From an uncultured Pseudodesulfovibrio sp. (lineage in GTDB: Bacteria; Desulfobacterota; Desulfovibrionia; Desulfovibrionales; Desulfovibrionaceae): a stretch of 64,000 nucleotides of DNA. The first letter of the stretch is position 1, and each line of letters opens with the position of its first letter. The notes beneath the pieces are model-generated. The model was not told the DNA's origin, searched no databases, and worked only from the letters and a program-made list of their open reading frames with translations. Shown here one piece after another: positions 9,157 to 17,863 of this stretch. The translations under genes and the position numbers were made by a program. The stretch lies in NCBI RefSeq assembly GCF_963677845.1, contig NZ_OY782498.1, positions 2,921,518 through 2,985,517 of the forward strand. The letters are read 5' to 3'.

Positions 9157-9891
9157 ATGGAACCTCTCATCATCGCACTCGTCCTCGCCACCTTCTTTTT
9201 TGCGGCCTTCATGAAAGGTACGGCGGGCCTCGGTTTCGCCACCACCTGTCTAGGGATAATGGCGAGTTATCTCGATTTGCGACTGGCTATTCCGTTGATT
9301 ATCATCCCTTCTTTACTTTCCAACAACATGGTCATGATTGACGCCGGGAATTTCTGGTCCATCTTTCGCCGCTTCTGGGTGCTCTACGCCTCGGCTCTGC
9401 CTGGACTTATCTTCGGATTATGGATCTTGGGCGAAAATGAGACCGATTTACCACGCATCGTACTTGGCACGACCATGTTTCTATATGGTATATGGGGATT
9501 ATGGCGCGGCCATCTCTCGCTGAAACAGACCGGCCCACTTGAAACATGTGTCGGTCTCCTGACCGGCCTGATCAACGGTCTGACCGGCTCGCAAATCATG
9601 CCCATTATGCCCTATCTCATGTCTCTGAACATTACCAAAGATGAATTGGTGCAGGCCATCAACACCTCATTCACCATTGCCAGCCTCGTCATGCTCGCAG
9701 GACTGGGAAAACTAGGCCTGATCTCCACCGAAAACATGGTTCTCTCGGCGGTGGGAGTTATTCCAGTGGGGCTGGGAATCTGGCTCGGCGGCAAGGTTCG
9801 TCGCAAACTACCGGAAGCCATTTTCCGCAAAATAGTACTCGCCTTAATAGGATTACTCGGGCTTGGACTCGTCATACGAAGTGTCTTGTAA
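9157..9891 (+). CDS. TauE/SafE-family membrane permease
   Basis: A 244-residue inner-membrane protein with about seven to eight hydrophobic segments. The family repeats are seen as FFFAAFMKGTAGLGFATTCLG at the N-terminus and GLLTGLINGLTGSQIMPIMP in the second half. TauE/SafE proteins export sulfite, sulfonates or other organic anions. In a sulfate reducer a sulfur-anion role is attractive but unproven. It is divergent from argJ across about 115 bases. A second, longer member of the family is at 46550-47491. Confidence 0.85.
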   Translation: MEPLIIALVLATFFFAAFMKGTAGLGFATTCLGIMASYLDLRLAIPLIIIPSLLSNNMVMIDAGNFWSIFRRFWVLYASALPGLIFGLWILGENETDLPRIVLGTTMFLYGIWGLWRGHLSLKQTGPLETCVGLLTGLINGLTGSQIMPIMPYLMSLNITKDELVQAINTSFTIASLVMLAGLGKLGLISTENMVLSAVGVIPVGLGIWLGGKVRRKLPEAIFRKIVLALIGLLGLGLVIRSVL

Positions 9892-9956
9892 CTCTTGCAA
9901 TCACCAGCCTGACGAGGCATAGCATGAATACGAACCAGCAATTCAAGGAGACATCC

Positions 9957-10436
9957 ATGCGTATATCCATTTTTCGTCTGATTCTGATTACTCTGGCCAT
10001 CGTGATGTTCTCTCTGCCCGCACTGGCTGGCCGAGAAATCGATCTATCCAAAGGCCAAACCGTCTATGTTCCGGTGTATTCCCACATCTATCAGGGCATC
10101 AAAGGCAAGCCGTACAATCTGTCCGCCCTTCTTTCCATCCGCAATGTGGATTACAACGACTCCATCACGGTCACTGCGGTTCAATACTACGATGACAATG
10201 GTAAAATGCTGAAATCATATCTTGAAAAACCGATCACCATTCCGCCCATGGGAACAACTGAGGTTCACATTCCTGAACGCGATACTTCTGGCGGTTCCGG
10301 GGCAAACTTCACGGTGGTGTGGGAAAGCGCCAAGAGTGTCTCTACACCAATCATTCAGGCGGTCATGATCGGCACGGCCTCAACACAGGGCATATCTTTC
10401 GTATGTGACGGCGTCGCTATCGAAGAAAAGGAATAA
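9957..10436 (+). CDS. DUF3124 periplasmic protein
   Basis: A 159-residue exported protein. The ATG at 9957 has AAGGAG at proper spacing. Signal peptide MRISIFRLILITLAIVMFSL with cleavage after ALA. The mature domain shows the DUF3124 pattern (VYVPVYSHIYQG, LSALLSIRNVD, GSGANFTVVWE) and is probably all-beta. No catalytic motif is seen and the function is unknown. It lies 65 bases downstream of the TauE-type gene on the same strand, so the two may be one transcript. The C-terminus converges with the CinA-like gene, leaving only about 27 bases. Confidence 0.8.
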   Translation: MRISIFRLILITLAIVMFSLPALAGREIDLSKGQTVYVPVYSHIYQGIKGKPYNLSALLSIRNVDYNDSITVTAVQYYDDNGKMLKSYLEKPITIPPMGTTEVHIPERDTSGGSGANFTVVWESAKSVSTPIIQAVMIGTASTQGISFVCDGVAIEEKE

Positions 10437-10463
10437 CTCCACATCGCCACGGCCAAAAAAAGA

Positions 10464-10949
10464 CTACTTTGTCACGCCCAATAATCCGTTGACTGCGGTC
10501 ATGACAGCCTGTTCTTTCACCTCTTGACGGGAACCAGAAAAATTATACAGACGGGCACGGGTACCAGACGGCCAAGCCCACGCCATCCAGACGGTGCCAA
10601 CAGGTTTTTCAGGGGTTCCGCCACTCGGTCCGGCAATACCGGAAATCGCCACGGAAACCTGCGCGCCCACGGCCTTGAGCACCCCTTGCGCCATGGCCAA
10701 AACCACGGGTTCGGAAACCGCGCCATGTTCTTCCAAAATTTTCGGCGACACACCAAGCAGGTTGGTCTTGACCTCATTCGAGTAAGCAACCACCGACCCG
10801 GCAAACCACTCCGAACTCCCGGGGGTATCAGTCAGGGTGCTCGCCAACAGGCCTCCGGTACACGATTCGGCTGTAGCGAGGAAGTTGTCTTCCACACTCA
10901 GACATTCACCCAATTCAGCAACAGCTCGAGAAATAAGATTGATATCCAT
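10464..10949 (-). CDS. pncC: CinA C-terminal domain protein, nicotinamide-nucleotide amidase
   Basis: A stand-alone CinA C-terminal (PncC) domain of 161 residues. PncC deamidates nicotinamide mononucleotide to nicotinic acid mononucleotide in pyridine nucleotide salvage. Key motifs are TAESCTGGLLASTLTDTPGSS near residue 26 and ISGIAGPSGGTPEKPVGTVW near 105. A GGAGG sequence precedes the ATG. The N-terminal CinA nucleotidase domain is absent, as in Escherichia coli PncC. It converges with the DUF3124 gene. Confidence 0.92.
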   Translation of the reverse strand: MDINLISRAVAELGECLSVEDNFLATAESCTGGLLASTLTDTPGSSEWFAGSVVAYSNEVKTNLLGVSPKILEEHGAVSEPVVLAMAQGVLKAVGAQVSVAISGIAGPSGGTPEKPVGTVWMAWAWPSGTRARLYNFSGSRQEVKEQAVMTAVNGLLGVTK

Positions 10950-11035
10950 TACGTCCTCCAGACACGGGTTTACAAAATCTCCGAATAGGTTGCAATCTCG
11001 ACCTGTCCGTTTGTATTGTTACTGAAGGAGGATCA

Positions 11036-11458
11036 ATGACTGTCACACCATCCGACTTGGCAAAACTTGCACTTGAACGCCACCGTCTCCCGTGGAACTG
11101 GAGTCTACAGTTCGCGGCACTGGTCCTTTTTTGCCTGACGCTCCTCTTTCACAGCCCACTGTTCCTGACGGCCACGATTATTCTTTGCGCGACCGGATTT
11201 CTCCGTTTAAATATGGATGAACCACCGGACAACTTGTGGTTTCGATTCGTAAAGGCCGGCATCGAATGGGAAAAAGACTGGATCGCCGCCCCATGGAACT
11301 GGGCCAAATGGACCAAGTTCATTTTCATCTTCATCATCTCTGTCGTTTTTCTCTGGGCTCTCTGGGCCCGTGAGGCGGCAACTCTCGGATTGATTCTGGG
11401 GTTTGCGGTTCTGATCAGAGTAGTGATTGAAAATATTAAAAATGGGATTGAGCCGTAA
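11036..11458 (+). CDS. Small membrane protein of unknown function
   Basis: A 140-residue protein with three to four hydrophobic helices: LQFAALVLFCLTLLFHSPLF, FLTATIILCATGFL, FIFIFIISVVFLWALWA and TLGLILGFAVLIRVVIE. The loop between is rich in Trp (EWEKDWIAAPWNWAKW). AAGGAGG lies at ideal spacing before the ATG. No family is recognised. The position is divergent from pncC, with a gene-poor stretch following. Confidence 0.7.
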   Translation: MTVTPSDLAKLALERHRLPWNWSLQFAALVLFCLTLLFHSPLFLTATIILCATGFLRLNMDEPPDNLWFRFVKAGIEWEKDWIAAPWNWAKWTKFIFIFIISVVFLWALWAREAATLGLILGFAVLIRVVIENIKNGIEP

Positions 11459-12436
11459 TTTATTGCAGCGCGTGCTTTTACAGGAAGGATAAGAAGAGGA
11501 AGAAAGAACGTCTTTTTTTTGGTGGGCGTTGCGTGCTTCGCAGTGAAAATGCAAACGGCATTGTTTCAAAGGTTTCGCCTTTACGGCGACCTGCTTTTTT
11601 TGAGGCGAAAAAAAGGAGGCAAAAAACGCCTTTTTCGTTGTACGCCTGATAGCGGACCCAAGAGCCTGTACGCGGCTCCACTGCCCGACAGAATTGTCTG
11701 TGACACAGACTCGATCGGCCTACGTTACGCCGCGCGGGACAGGCTCTAAGGCTCGCTATCAATTGTTCGTCGATGTAAGGGGTTTCTCGGTGTAGGTGGT
11801 TATTTTTGACTTCAGGTTCTTCGATAACCATCGAACAACTTGGAGATAATTAATATTTTAACGCTCTCTTTTCTTCAAAAATTTTCTTTTCTCAACTAAA
11901 CGCAAATTTCATCAGCTCTTCGTTATTCATAAAGGGCCTTGGGGTGCTCCAGCACCCCAACACCGCTCTCCCTCCGAAGACGATTTCTTCCTTCTTCCAT
12001 CCAACCAGACGAAGACCGAACCCAGCCCTTGATTGGCGGCTTAGAAGCTGACCAATCGAAGGAGGCGGCTCTGATAAGTGAATTAGATAATTTATCTTAA
12101 ACTGAGGGATAAAGGGAGAGGCAGGGCTTATGCTTTTAATCGAGTGGAGCCGACTCGATTGGATCAGATTCTTGCCGCAAATCATGGGGGCGGCCAAACT
12201 AGCGCAAGCGACCTTTTTTGCTCCTTTTTTGGGCGCTGCCAAAAAAGGAGGCCCGCCCGGCAGGGCATGGAAAACGTTGGGTGCTTCAGCACCCAACAAT
12301 GGCTCTCGCCAAAGGCGCATCTTCAATTCTTCATCCCAAAAACAAAAAAAATAACCCCAATCCAAACTCACAGATAGACAGAACCCACAGGTATGATTAT
12401 TCTTACTAAAACAAAAGAAACAACCGGAGGGAAAAT
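11459..12436. other. Gene-poor, hairpin-rich intergenic stretch
   Basis: No coding region with a plausible start and codon pattern is seen across ~980 bases. It contains two related low-complexity modules: around 11590-11640 (GGCGAAAAAAAGGAGGC) and 12208-12255 (a CTCCTTTTTT / AAAAAAGGAG hairpin). Two similar short palindromes are GGGGTGCTCCAGCACCCC near 11940 and GGGTGCTTCAGCACCC near 12280. A further segment near 11530 (GCGTGCTTCGCAGTG) resembles the CGCTTCGCG part of the intergenic repeats at 15152 and 26185. Read as decayed repeat material; the gene at 12437 has its own SD (GGAGGG). Confidence 0.6.
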
Positions 12437-12790
12437 ATGAGCGACGACACCAACACCTGCAAGCAATGGCTGAACGAAGTCAACTGGGACATGATCCACG
12501 AAGATGCCGTCACCCTGTATCTTGAATGGGGCAACAACAATTACCGTGATGCTATGCGTTCACCGGTGACCACCAGCGGCGAATATTCCATTTATTTCGC
12601 CATTGACACATGGGAAGCTCCCAAGGTCGTCCTGATGAAGATGGATAACTACGGGTCCACTATCCTGTGTGCCAAGAAGCTGCCGGAAGACCTCGCCAAA
12701 GAACTGCACGAAGAAATCAAGGGCATCAAGGGCATCCTCGAACTGACGCCGTCCATCAAGGAATGGCTCATGAAGGAACTCGAAGCATAA
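12437..12790 (+). CDS. Small acidic protein of unknown function (DVU0772-like)
   Basis: A 117-residue soluble, acidic protein (MSDDTNTCKQWLNEVNW...). It has no signal peptide or membrane segment and contains a predicted mixed fold with two Cys (TCKQW and ILCAKK). CGGAGGG precedes the ATG. The composition and length recall a conserved hypothetical family of Desulfovibrio (DVU0772-like); this resemblance is from memory and unverified. A strong hairpin terminator follows within 40 bases, so it is probably a single-gene transcript. Confidence 0.72.
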   Translation: MSDDTNTCKQWLNEVNWDMIHEDAVTLYLEWGNNNYRDAMRSPVTTSGEYSIYFAIDTWEAPKVVLMKMDNYGSTILCAKKLPEDLAKELHEEIKGIKGILELTPSIKEWLMKELEA

Positions 12791-12821
12791 AGCTCGCCCA
12801 CACTTCATTGAATCAAAAAAA

Positions 12822-12860
12822 GCAACGGCCCAGTGCACTCAGTGCACCGGGCCGCTTTTC
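12822..12860. terminator. Bidirectional terminator between convergent genes
   Basis: CGGCCC-a-GTGCAC and GTGCAC-c-GGGCCG arms around TCA. The hairpin is followed by CTTTT on the plus strand and preceded by an A-run (T-run on the minus strand), serving both the 12437 gene and rnhA. Confidence 0.85.
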
Positions 12861-12879
12861 ATTCTTGATAGATACGGAA

Positions 12880-13365
12880 CTATTCTATGCCTTCATCTTC
12901 CAAAAGGTCACGGCCTGATGCGGCGTTACGCGCCAAATCATCGACACGTTCATTGAACATGTGGCCGGAATGACCCTTGACCCAATTGAAGTTGACGTCC
13001 TGTTTCTCGATAAGCGGCATGAGACGACGCCAAAGATCCTGATTCTTGACCGGCTTCTTGGCGGCGGTTTTCCACCCATTGCGCTGCCAGTTCTTGAGCC
13101 ATCCTTTGGTGATAGCCTGCTGGACATATTTTGAATCAGTCCACAACTCTACCGAGCAGGGACGACTCAATGCGCCCAGACCGACAATAACAGCCAGCAA
13201 TTCCATACGGTTGTTAGTCGTTCTTTTGTAGCCTTGGGCGAATTCTTTGTAGTTATCCGCACCCTCGCCTTTGTATTCGCCATAAATCATGACCGCGCCA
13301 TATCCGCCGGGACCGGGATTGCCCAGACAGGAGCCATCGGTATACATGGTGACTCGCTCATTCAC
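12880..13365 (-). CDS. rnhA: Ribonuclease HI
   Basis: RNase HI cuts the RNA strand of RNA-DNA hybrids. The acidic active site is intact: YTDGSCLGNPGPGGYGAV (first Asp, residue 9), NNRMELLAVIVGL (Glu), ELWTDSKYVQQ (Asp), and a final Asp in FNERVDDLA. The His of GHSGHMFNE is also present. Length of 161 residues is usual. The start overlaps the end of the upstream gene by eight bases, so the two are co-transcribed. Confidence 0.96.
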   Translation of the reverse strand: MNERVTMYTDGSCLGNPGPGGYGAVMIYGEYKGEGADNYKEFAQGYKRTTNNRMELLAVIVGLGALSRPCSVELWTDSKYVQQAITKGWLKNWQRNGWKTAAKKPVKNQDLWRRLMPLIEKQDVNFNWVKGHSGHMFNERVDDLARNAASGRDLLEDEGIE

Positions 13366-13873
13366 TGGCGGTCTCCTCTTTTTTCATTTGTTCGAGTTTC
13401 TTGTAAATTTCCATCAACACTTCCTGAATGGCCATAGGCCAATCCCCTTCCTGAAAAGACGGTAGCAGGAACGTTGTTTTAAGCGATTCGATAAAGTCTT
13501 TGCCGAGCGCCTGTCGCATCATGGGAGGAAACCGCAATTTGACCTCATTAATCGACGGGGCCAAACCCATATACATGGTTTTGCCATCCAGATCAGGCAT
13601 CACAAAATCGCCGCCGTAAATCTGAATCTTGCAATCCATGCCGTATTCTTCGCGTAGAGACCGAGTGAATGACACAATAAATTTCTTTTGTGTCTTGTCC
13701 AAAGTCTTGGTCTCGTCATAAACCGCGCCTTCTTGATTGAGGACGTCCACCACATGCTTGTTGTTCATGTAGAAGGCCCAGATCACGGCTGCAAAAACCA
13801 GCACTAATGCCAAGGACCGAAACACCTTCTCTTTCGGCGACTCGCCGTGCACTCTGGGAATCTTGATTCGCAT
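13358..13873 (-). CDS. Single-helix membrane protein of unknown function
   Basis: A 171-residue protein with a short basic N-terminus, one membrane helix (VFRSLALVLVFAAVIWAFYM) and a soluble periplasmic part. The soluble part contains DKTQKKFIVSFTRSLREEYG and GGDFVMPDLDGKTMYMGLAP. The ATG at 13873 follows GAGAG at suitable spacing; a GTG two codons upstream is less likely. The domain weakly recalls TPM-like periplasmic domains but no family is firmly recognised. It is co-transcribed with rnhA. Confidence 0.7.
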   Translation of the reverse strand: MRIKIPRVHGESPKEKVFRSLALVLVFAAVIWAFYMNNKHVVDVLNQEGAVYDETKTLDKTQKKFIVSFTRSLREEYGMDCKIQIYGGDFVMPDLDGKTMYMGLAPSINEVKLRFPPMMRQALGKDFIESLKTTFLLPSFQEGDWPMAIQEVLMEIYKKLEQMKKEETASE

Positions 13874-13918
13874 ATGCACTCTCTACCGTGAGGTCGCTTT
13901 TCGTGCAAGCCTGACGGC

Positions 13919-15148
13919 TTACCCTTCGCCTCGCAACGCCTGAATCGGATCAAGCCCAGCCGCCTGCCTTGCGGGTTTCAAACCAAAGATCAACCCCACA
14001 GCTTGCGATCCGGCCAAGGCCATAAAAAAGGCCTTCCATGAAAATTGAATGGTCAAAATATCCAGCCGCGAAAGGAATTGGCCCAATCCTAATCCAAGGA
14101 ACAAGCCCAGCACACCCCCAAGCATAGTCAGCGCACAGGCTTCAACCAAAAACTGCCCCATGATCGCCGAATTACGCGCACCCATGGCCTTTTTCAGCCC
14201 AATCTCCTCGGCGCGTTCACTCACTGAAATGGAAAAAAGATTGGCAAGCACAAATCCACCAACAAGCATGGCGATGCCTGCGGTCACACCCAAAAAGATC
14301 GTCAGCCCGCCTTTAAACATAGACAGGAACTGCAAAACTTCATCAGCCGTCAGAATGGAAAAATCGTCGTCATCTTCCGGTGCCAAATGGTGCAAATTCC
14401 GCAGCAAAGAGCGAAGGTTTTCGGTATGCGCCTCCATATAATCCGGCTCATAAAACTTCACTCGCAATGCACGGAAATATTTCCGGTCCATATTATATCG
14501 CTGCACCAAGGTTGCCAGCGGCACGATAATACGGTTGTCGATGTCACCACCTCCGCCTGAGGCGAACCCTCGGTAGGACAGTTTGCCCACCACCTGAAAC
14601 GGAATATCACTGATGTAGATAACCTTGCCGACCGGCGATTCATTGCCAAACAATTCACGCGACGGCTTATCTCCCAGCAAGGCTATTTTCGCGCCCGTGG
14701 CATCATCCTCAGCCGTGATATCGCGGCCCTCGGCCAACGGCCAGTTCCATGCGGACGCATATTTTTCGGTCGTCCCGATAATACGGACATTCTGATAATT
14801 CTTATTGCCGACCTTGACCGTCTGCCCAAACTTGGCGCGCATAGGCACGACCTGATACGCACCCGGCAACGAATCCCGAATCCGCTGCGCATCCTCCCGA
14901 CTCAAGGTCAATGTGCGCATGCCCACAGCCCGCTGCTTGAAATTGCCGCCAAACACCAAGGCCGAGTCCGGCCCGAACATCTCGACAATCTCCACGGCCT
15001 TTCTGTTCGCGCCATCAACCGCCGTCACGATCAATGTCAAACTCGCAATGCCAAATGCGACCCCCAAAATCACGAAAAAAGACCGGAGCTTAAAAGCCCA
15101 CACAGCTTCAAACCCCATACTTATTATTCGTGCTACGAGTCGTATCAT
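13919..15148 (-). CDS. ABC transporter permease, MacB/FtsX type
   Basis: A 409-residue four-helix permease. It has an N-terminal helix (LRSFFVILGVAFGIASLTLI), a MacB-like periplasmic domain of about 200 residues (from GANRKAVEIVEMFGPDSA), then three C-terminal helices with the FtsX motif (ISVSERAEEIGLKKAMGAR). With the ATPase and adaptor upstream it forms a MacAB-like tripartite efflux or secretion system; the substrate (drug, peptide, siderophore or lipid) is unknown. Its ribosome-binding site GGAGG (eight bases before ATG) is part of the intergenic repeat that separates it from the ATPase gene. No outer-membrane TolC gene is in the window. Confidence 0.9.
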   Translation of the reverse strand: MIRLVARIISMGFEAVWAFKLRSFFVILGVAFGIASLTLIVTAVDGANRKAVEIVEMFGPDSALVFGGNFKQRAVGMRTLTLSREDAQRIRDSLPGAYQVVPMRAKFGQTVKVGNKNYQNVRIIGTTEKYASAWNWPLAEGRDITAEDDATGAKIALLGDKPSRELFGNESPVGKVIYISDIPFQVVGKLSYRGFASGGGGDIDNRIIVPLATLVQRYNMDRKYFRALRVKFYEPDYMEAHTENLRSLLRNLHHLAPEDDDDFSILTADEVLQFLSMFKGGLTIFLGVTAGIAMLVGGFVLANLFSISVSERAEEIGLKKAMGARNSAIMGQFLVEACALTMLGGVLGLFLGLGLGQFLSRLDILTIQFSWKAFFMALAGSQAVGLIFGLKPARQAAGLDPIQALRGEG

Positions 15149-15151
15149 TGC

Positions 15152-15257
15152 AAATGCCTCCGGCGGCTGGGGGAAGGGGAGAAAAAACCCTTTGAAAAGG
15201 GTCTTTTCTCCCCTTCCCCTCTTTTTCCTGAACTTTTTATGTCGCTTCGCGAAGTAA
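15152..15257. repeat. Intergenic repeat element, copy B (left half)
   Basis: Begins with GCCTCCGGCGG and contains a very long hairpin at 15170-15219. The arms are GGGGAAGGGGAGAAAA and TTTTCTCCCCTTCCCC, plus an inner ACCCTTT/AAAGGGT. It ends in AACTTTTTATGTCGCTTCG. It supplies the SD of the permease gene on the minus strand and pairs with the right half at 15331-15450. Confidence 0.7.
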
Positions 15258-15330
15258 AGGAGAAATCGAAAGTCTATTCTATTTTACAAATATCAATCAA
15301 AAATTATCCATTTCAGGGAGCCACCACATT

Positions 15331-15450
15331 CACACACCCTCGCCGCAGGCGACCCAAAAAGTTTTGGAGAGTCCAGAGAACCTTTTTCAAAAGGTTCTCT
15401 GGTCCCGCTGAAAGCGACCGCCGGTAGGCCCACCGGAGGCTCCCACTCCT
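15331..15450. repeat. Intergenic repeat element, copy C (right half)
   Basis: Carries GCAGGCGACCCAAAAAGTTT, then GTCCAG-hairpin-CTGGTCCCGC. The hairpin (15373-15402) has perfect 14-base arms (CCAGAGAACCTTTT / AAAAGGTTCTCTGG). It ends with CACCGGAGGC, an inverted match to the GCCTCCGG start of copy B. The right half recurs at 26299-26375 with different hairpin arms. Confidence 0.7.
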
Positions 15451-16159
15451 AAACTCGTACATCCTCGACGATACACCCATCGTGTAACCGGATAACTCGT
15501 CCGGCTTCCTTGGCAACCTCTTCGTCGTGCGTTACCAACACAATGGTCTGTCCGGCTTCATGTACAGAATGAAAAAGCTTCATGATCTCAGACGAAGTGG
15601 CGGAATCCAACTGCCCGGTCGGTTCGTCTGCAAGAATAATCTGCGGCTCGTTAAGCAACGCACGGGCCATAGCCACTCGCTGCTGCTGCCCACCTGAAAG
15701 CCGTGACGGTTTGAAGTCCATTCGATCAGCCAACCCGACCTGCTCCATGAGCACTTCGGCCCGGGCAAGCAACTCGGCACGCGGCTTGCCTGAATACAAT
15801 CCGGGCAGGATAACGTTCTCCAAGGCCGTGGCATAGGGAATAAGATAAAAAGATTGGAACACAAACCCGAGGGATAAATTACGCAGATCTGACTGGGCAT
15901 CGTCATCAAGAGAAGCGGCGTTCCTGCCGAGAAGTCGATAAACGCCGGATGTCGGGCGATCGAGCAACCCGATTATATGCAAAAGCGTTGATTTCCCGGA
16001 GCCGGACGTGCCTTGCAGAGCGATGAACTCGCCGGAATCAACATCGAGCGTTATGGATTTGAGCACCTCAATCCCTGGCTCGGCATCGCCGTTCTTTTTT
16101 TCTCCCTGCGGGAAAAAGGTCTTATTGATAGCGTCAAGACTGATGGCCGAATGGGACAT
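15449..16159 (-). CDS. ABC transporter ATPase, MacB/LolD type
   Basis: A 236-residue ATPase: Walker [10 protein letters not shown], signature [15 protein letters not shown], Walker [13 protein letters not shown], and H-loop VLVTHDEEV. The [10 protein letters not shown] and DEPTG(N/Q)LD forms are typical of the MacB/LolD/DevA group that pairs with FtsX-type permeases. An insert of about 10 residues ([10 protein letters not shown]) lies before the core. It follows the adaptor gene by two bases and precedes the permease, separated from it by a ~300-base repeat element. Confidence 0.93.
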   Translation of the reverse strand: MSHSAISLDAINKTFFPQGEKKNGDAEPGIEVLKSITLDVDSGEFIALQGTSGSGKSTLLHIIGLLDRPTSGVYRLLGRNAASLDDDAQSDLRNLSLGFVFQSFYLIPYATALENVILPGLYSGKPRAELLARAEVLMEQVGLADRMDFKPSRLSGGQQQRVAMARALLNEPQIILADEPTGQLDSATSSEIMKLFHSVHEAGQTIVLVTHDEEVAKEAGRVIRLHDGCIVEDVRV

Positions 16160-16161
16160 GC

Positions 16162-17250
16162 TTAAATCCCCTTTTTGCCGACCTTGGCACCGGGCAGGAC
16201 AAGCTGGGTGGCAACGGTATCGCCTTCGGAAAGCCCGTCGAGCACTTCACTCGTTTTCAAACCGACCAAACCGAGCTTGGGAGAAACTTCAACCGGCTCG
16301 GATTCGGGATTATCCACACGGAAACAGACCTGACGATTCTTAACCCACTTGAGCGCGGTGTTGGGAACCGTCAAAACATCTTTTTTTGTTTCCACTATAA
16401 TTTTACACTGAGTGGTCATTTCCGGGCGCAACCACTTCGACTGCTCAGGGGACACCTTAACGAGCGTGCGATAGTACACGATGTTGTCCCGCACTTCCGG
16501 CTCAGGATAAATACGATCCACAGTTCCTTTGAAAACTTCATTGCGGAACGCGTCCACCGTGTAACGGACAGGCAGACCGTCAGCCACACGCCCAACGTCT
16601 GTTTCATCCACATAAATCCACATTTCCAATTTGGTAGGATCAAGAACAGTAATCAAGTTGGACACGGACAGGCCGGATACGATGGTCTCACCTTCCTGTG
16701 CCGCCACCTGACTGACAACGCCGTCGATAGGCGAATGAATCTTGGTGTAGGAAAGTTGAACTTCAAGAGTCCTGAGCTTGGCACGAGAAGAGGCCACACT
16801 GTGCCGAGCCATCTCTGCATCTTGATAGGCGATATCCAGGGAATCCTGAGCTTCAAGCTTTTGCTTCACCAAAGAACGCTTTCTGGGCAAATTCTTCTGC
16901 ATATATTCGAGTTTGGCCTGTGACAAATTGAGATTGGCACGGGCTTCGGCAATACGGGAACGCAATTCGCGGGAATCAATTTCGGCGATGAGGTCACCTT
17001 TTTTGACAAGATCCCCTACCTTAACGGGAACAGAATCGAGTACACCAGTGGCCTGGGCACCAATCTTGACCTGTGCGCCCACCTGCGCCTTGACGATGCC
17101 GGTGGCTTCGAGAACCTTCGAGACATCGCCTCGCTGTACGGTGGAGGTCCTGATGACCTTGATCTTGCCTTTGGATTGACCTGCGTTGAAATACCAGACG
17201 CCCCCACCGGTCAAAAGGACGGCAATGAGAATGAATATGAGCTTTTTCAT
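16162..17250 (-). CDS. MacA-like periplasmic adaptor (membrane fusion protein)
   Basis: A 362-residue adaptor linking an ABC permease to an outer-membrane channel. It has an N-terminal anchor (KKLIFILIAVLLTGGGVWYF), a split biotinyl-lipoyl domain (KIGAQATGVLDSVPVKVGD and HSPIDGVVSQVAAQEGE), an alpha-hairpin coiled coil between them, and then beta-barrel regions. The ATG at 17250 overlaps the stop of the Cys-cluster gene upstream (ATGA), which settles the start. It forms a MacA-MacB set with the next two genes. Confidence 0.92.
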   Translation of the reverse strand: MKKLIFILIAVLLTGGGVWYFNAGQSKGKIKVIRTSTVQRGDVSKVLEATGIVKAQVGAQVKIGAQATGVLDSVPVKVGDLVKKGDLIAEIDSRELRSRIAEARANLNLSQAKLEYMQKNLPRKRSLVKQKLEAQDSLDIAYQDAEMARHSVASSRAKLRTLEVQLSYTKIHSPIDGVVSQVAAQEGETIVSGLSVSNLITVLDPTKLEMWIYVDETDVGRVADGLPVRYTVDAFRNEVFKGTVDRIYPEPEVRDNIVYYRTLVKVSPEQSKWLRPEMTTQCKIIVETKKDVLTVPNTALKWVKNRQVCFRVDNPESEPVEVSPKLGLVGLKTSEVLDGLSEGDTVATQLVLPGAKVGKKGI

Positions 17251-17732
17251 AATGTCCGCTTGTCTTTTTCCTGTTCTATCTGTTCGTGCAGCACATCGGC
17301 AAACCGAGACTCTCCCCATGACTTACGCCGCATAAAAATATCACGAAACGTCACTTCCTTGAAAGAGTAGCCACAGTCATCGCGCAACTGACCGCCGTGG
17401 TAATATAACGACTTGGTCGGGTAATTACTACATAAAGGAGGACGAGATTCATAATCAGTGCAAATATTGTCGTCGCCAAGCCTTGAGCAATCAAAGACAA
17501 GGATACCGAATTCATCTTTTCTGACAATACGAAAACACTCATGCAACGGATCGGACTGACAGAGTGCACGAAACTGTTTTTCCGTTTTCAAAAACCGTCC
17601 GGCGTCTCTGAGCAAAATACCCCGACAACACCGGCCGCACATTTGGCACTGGCCCACTACTTCGACCTCACGCCTCAAAATAAATGTTCTAAACCTTCGA
17701 AAAAAACCTATCAAATATTTCGCTATCGCCAT
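17247..17732 (-). CDS. YkgJ-family cysteine cluster protein
   Basis: A 161-residue protein with a Cys-rich metal-binding motif, QCQMCGRCCRGILLRD, followed by further Cys in FDCSRLGDDNICTDYESRPPLC. The pattern of CxxCxxCC and CxxY...RPxxC is that of the YkgJ/UPF0153 zinc- or iron-chelating family. The ATG at 17732 is preferred; an upstream TTG in frame would add 15 residues. It is the first gene of the MacAB-like operon and overlaps the adaptor gene by four bases. Function unknown. Confidence 0.85.
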   Translation of the reverse strand: MAIAKYLIGFFRRFRTFILRREVEVVGQCQMCGRCCRGILLRDAGRFLKTEKQFRALCQSDPLHECFRIVRKDEFGILVFDCSRLGDDNICTDYESRPPLCSNYPTKSLYYHGGQLRDDCGYSFKEVTFRDIFMRRKSWGESRFADVLHEQIEQEKDKRTL

Positions 17733-17863
17733 TTGTAAACATCCAGTTCTTTCGTATGGAAAGACTTTCCTCGCCAAAACAGATATATATTCGCCTTAAA
17801 ATACGTCGTTTTTTGCATGACTACCTTGACCTGCCCCCGCAATGTGCCTACTTGTGAAGTATT

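Noticed and set aside
16311..16319. TTATCCACA DnaA-box-like sequence
   Set aside because: Single copy inside the adaptor gene; no cluster of boxes, no dnaA or gidA genes, so no replication origin.
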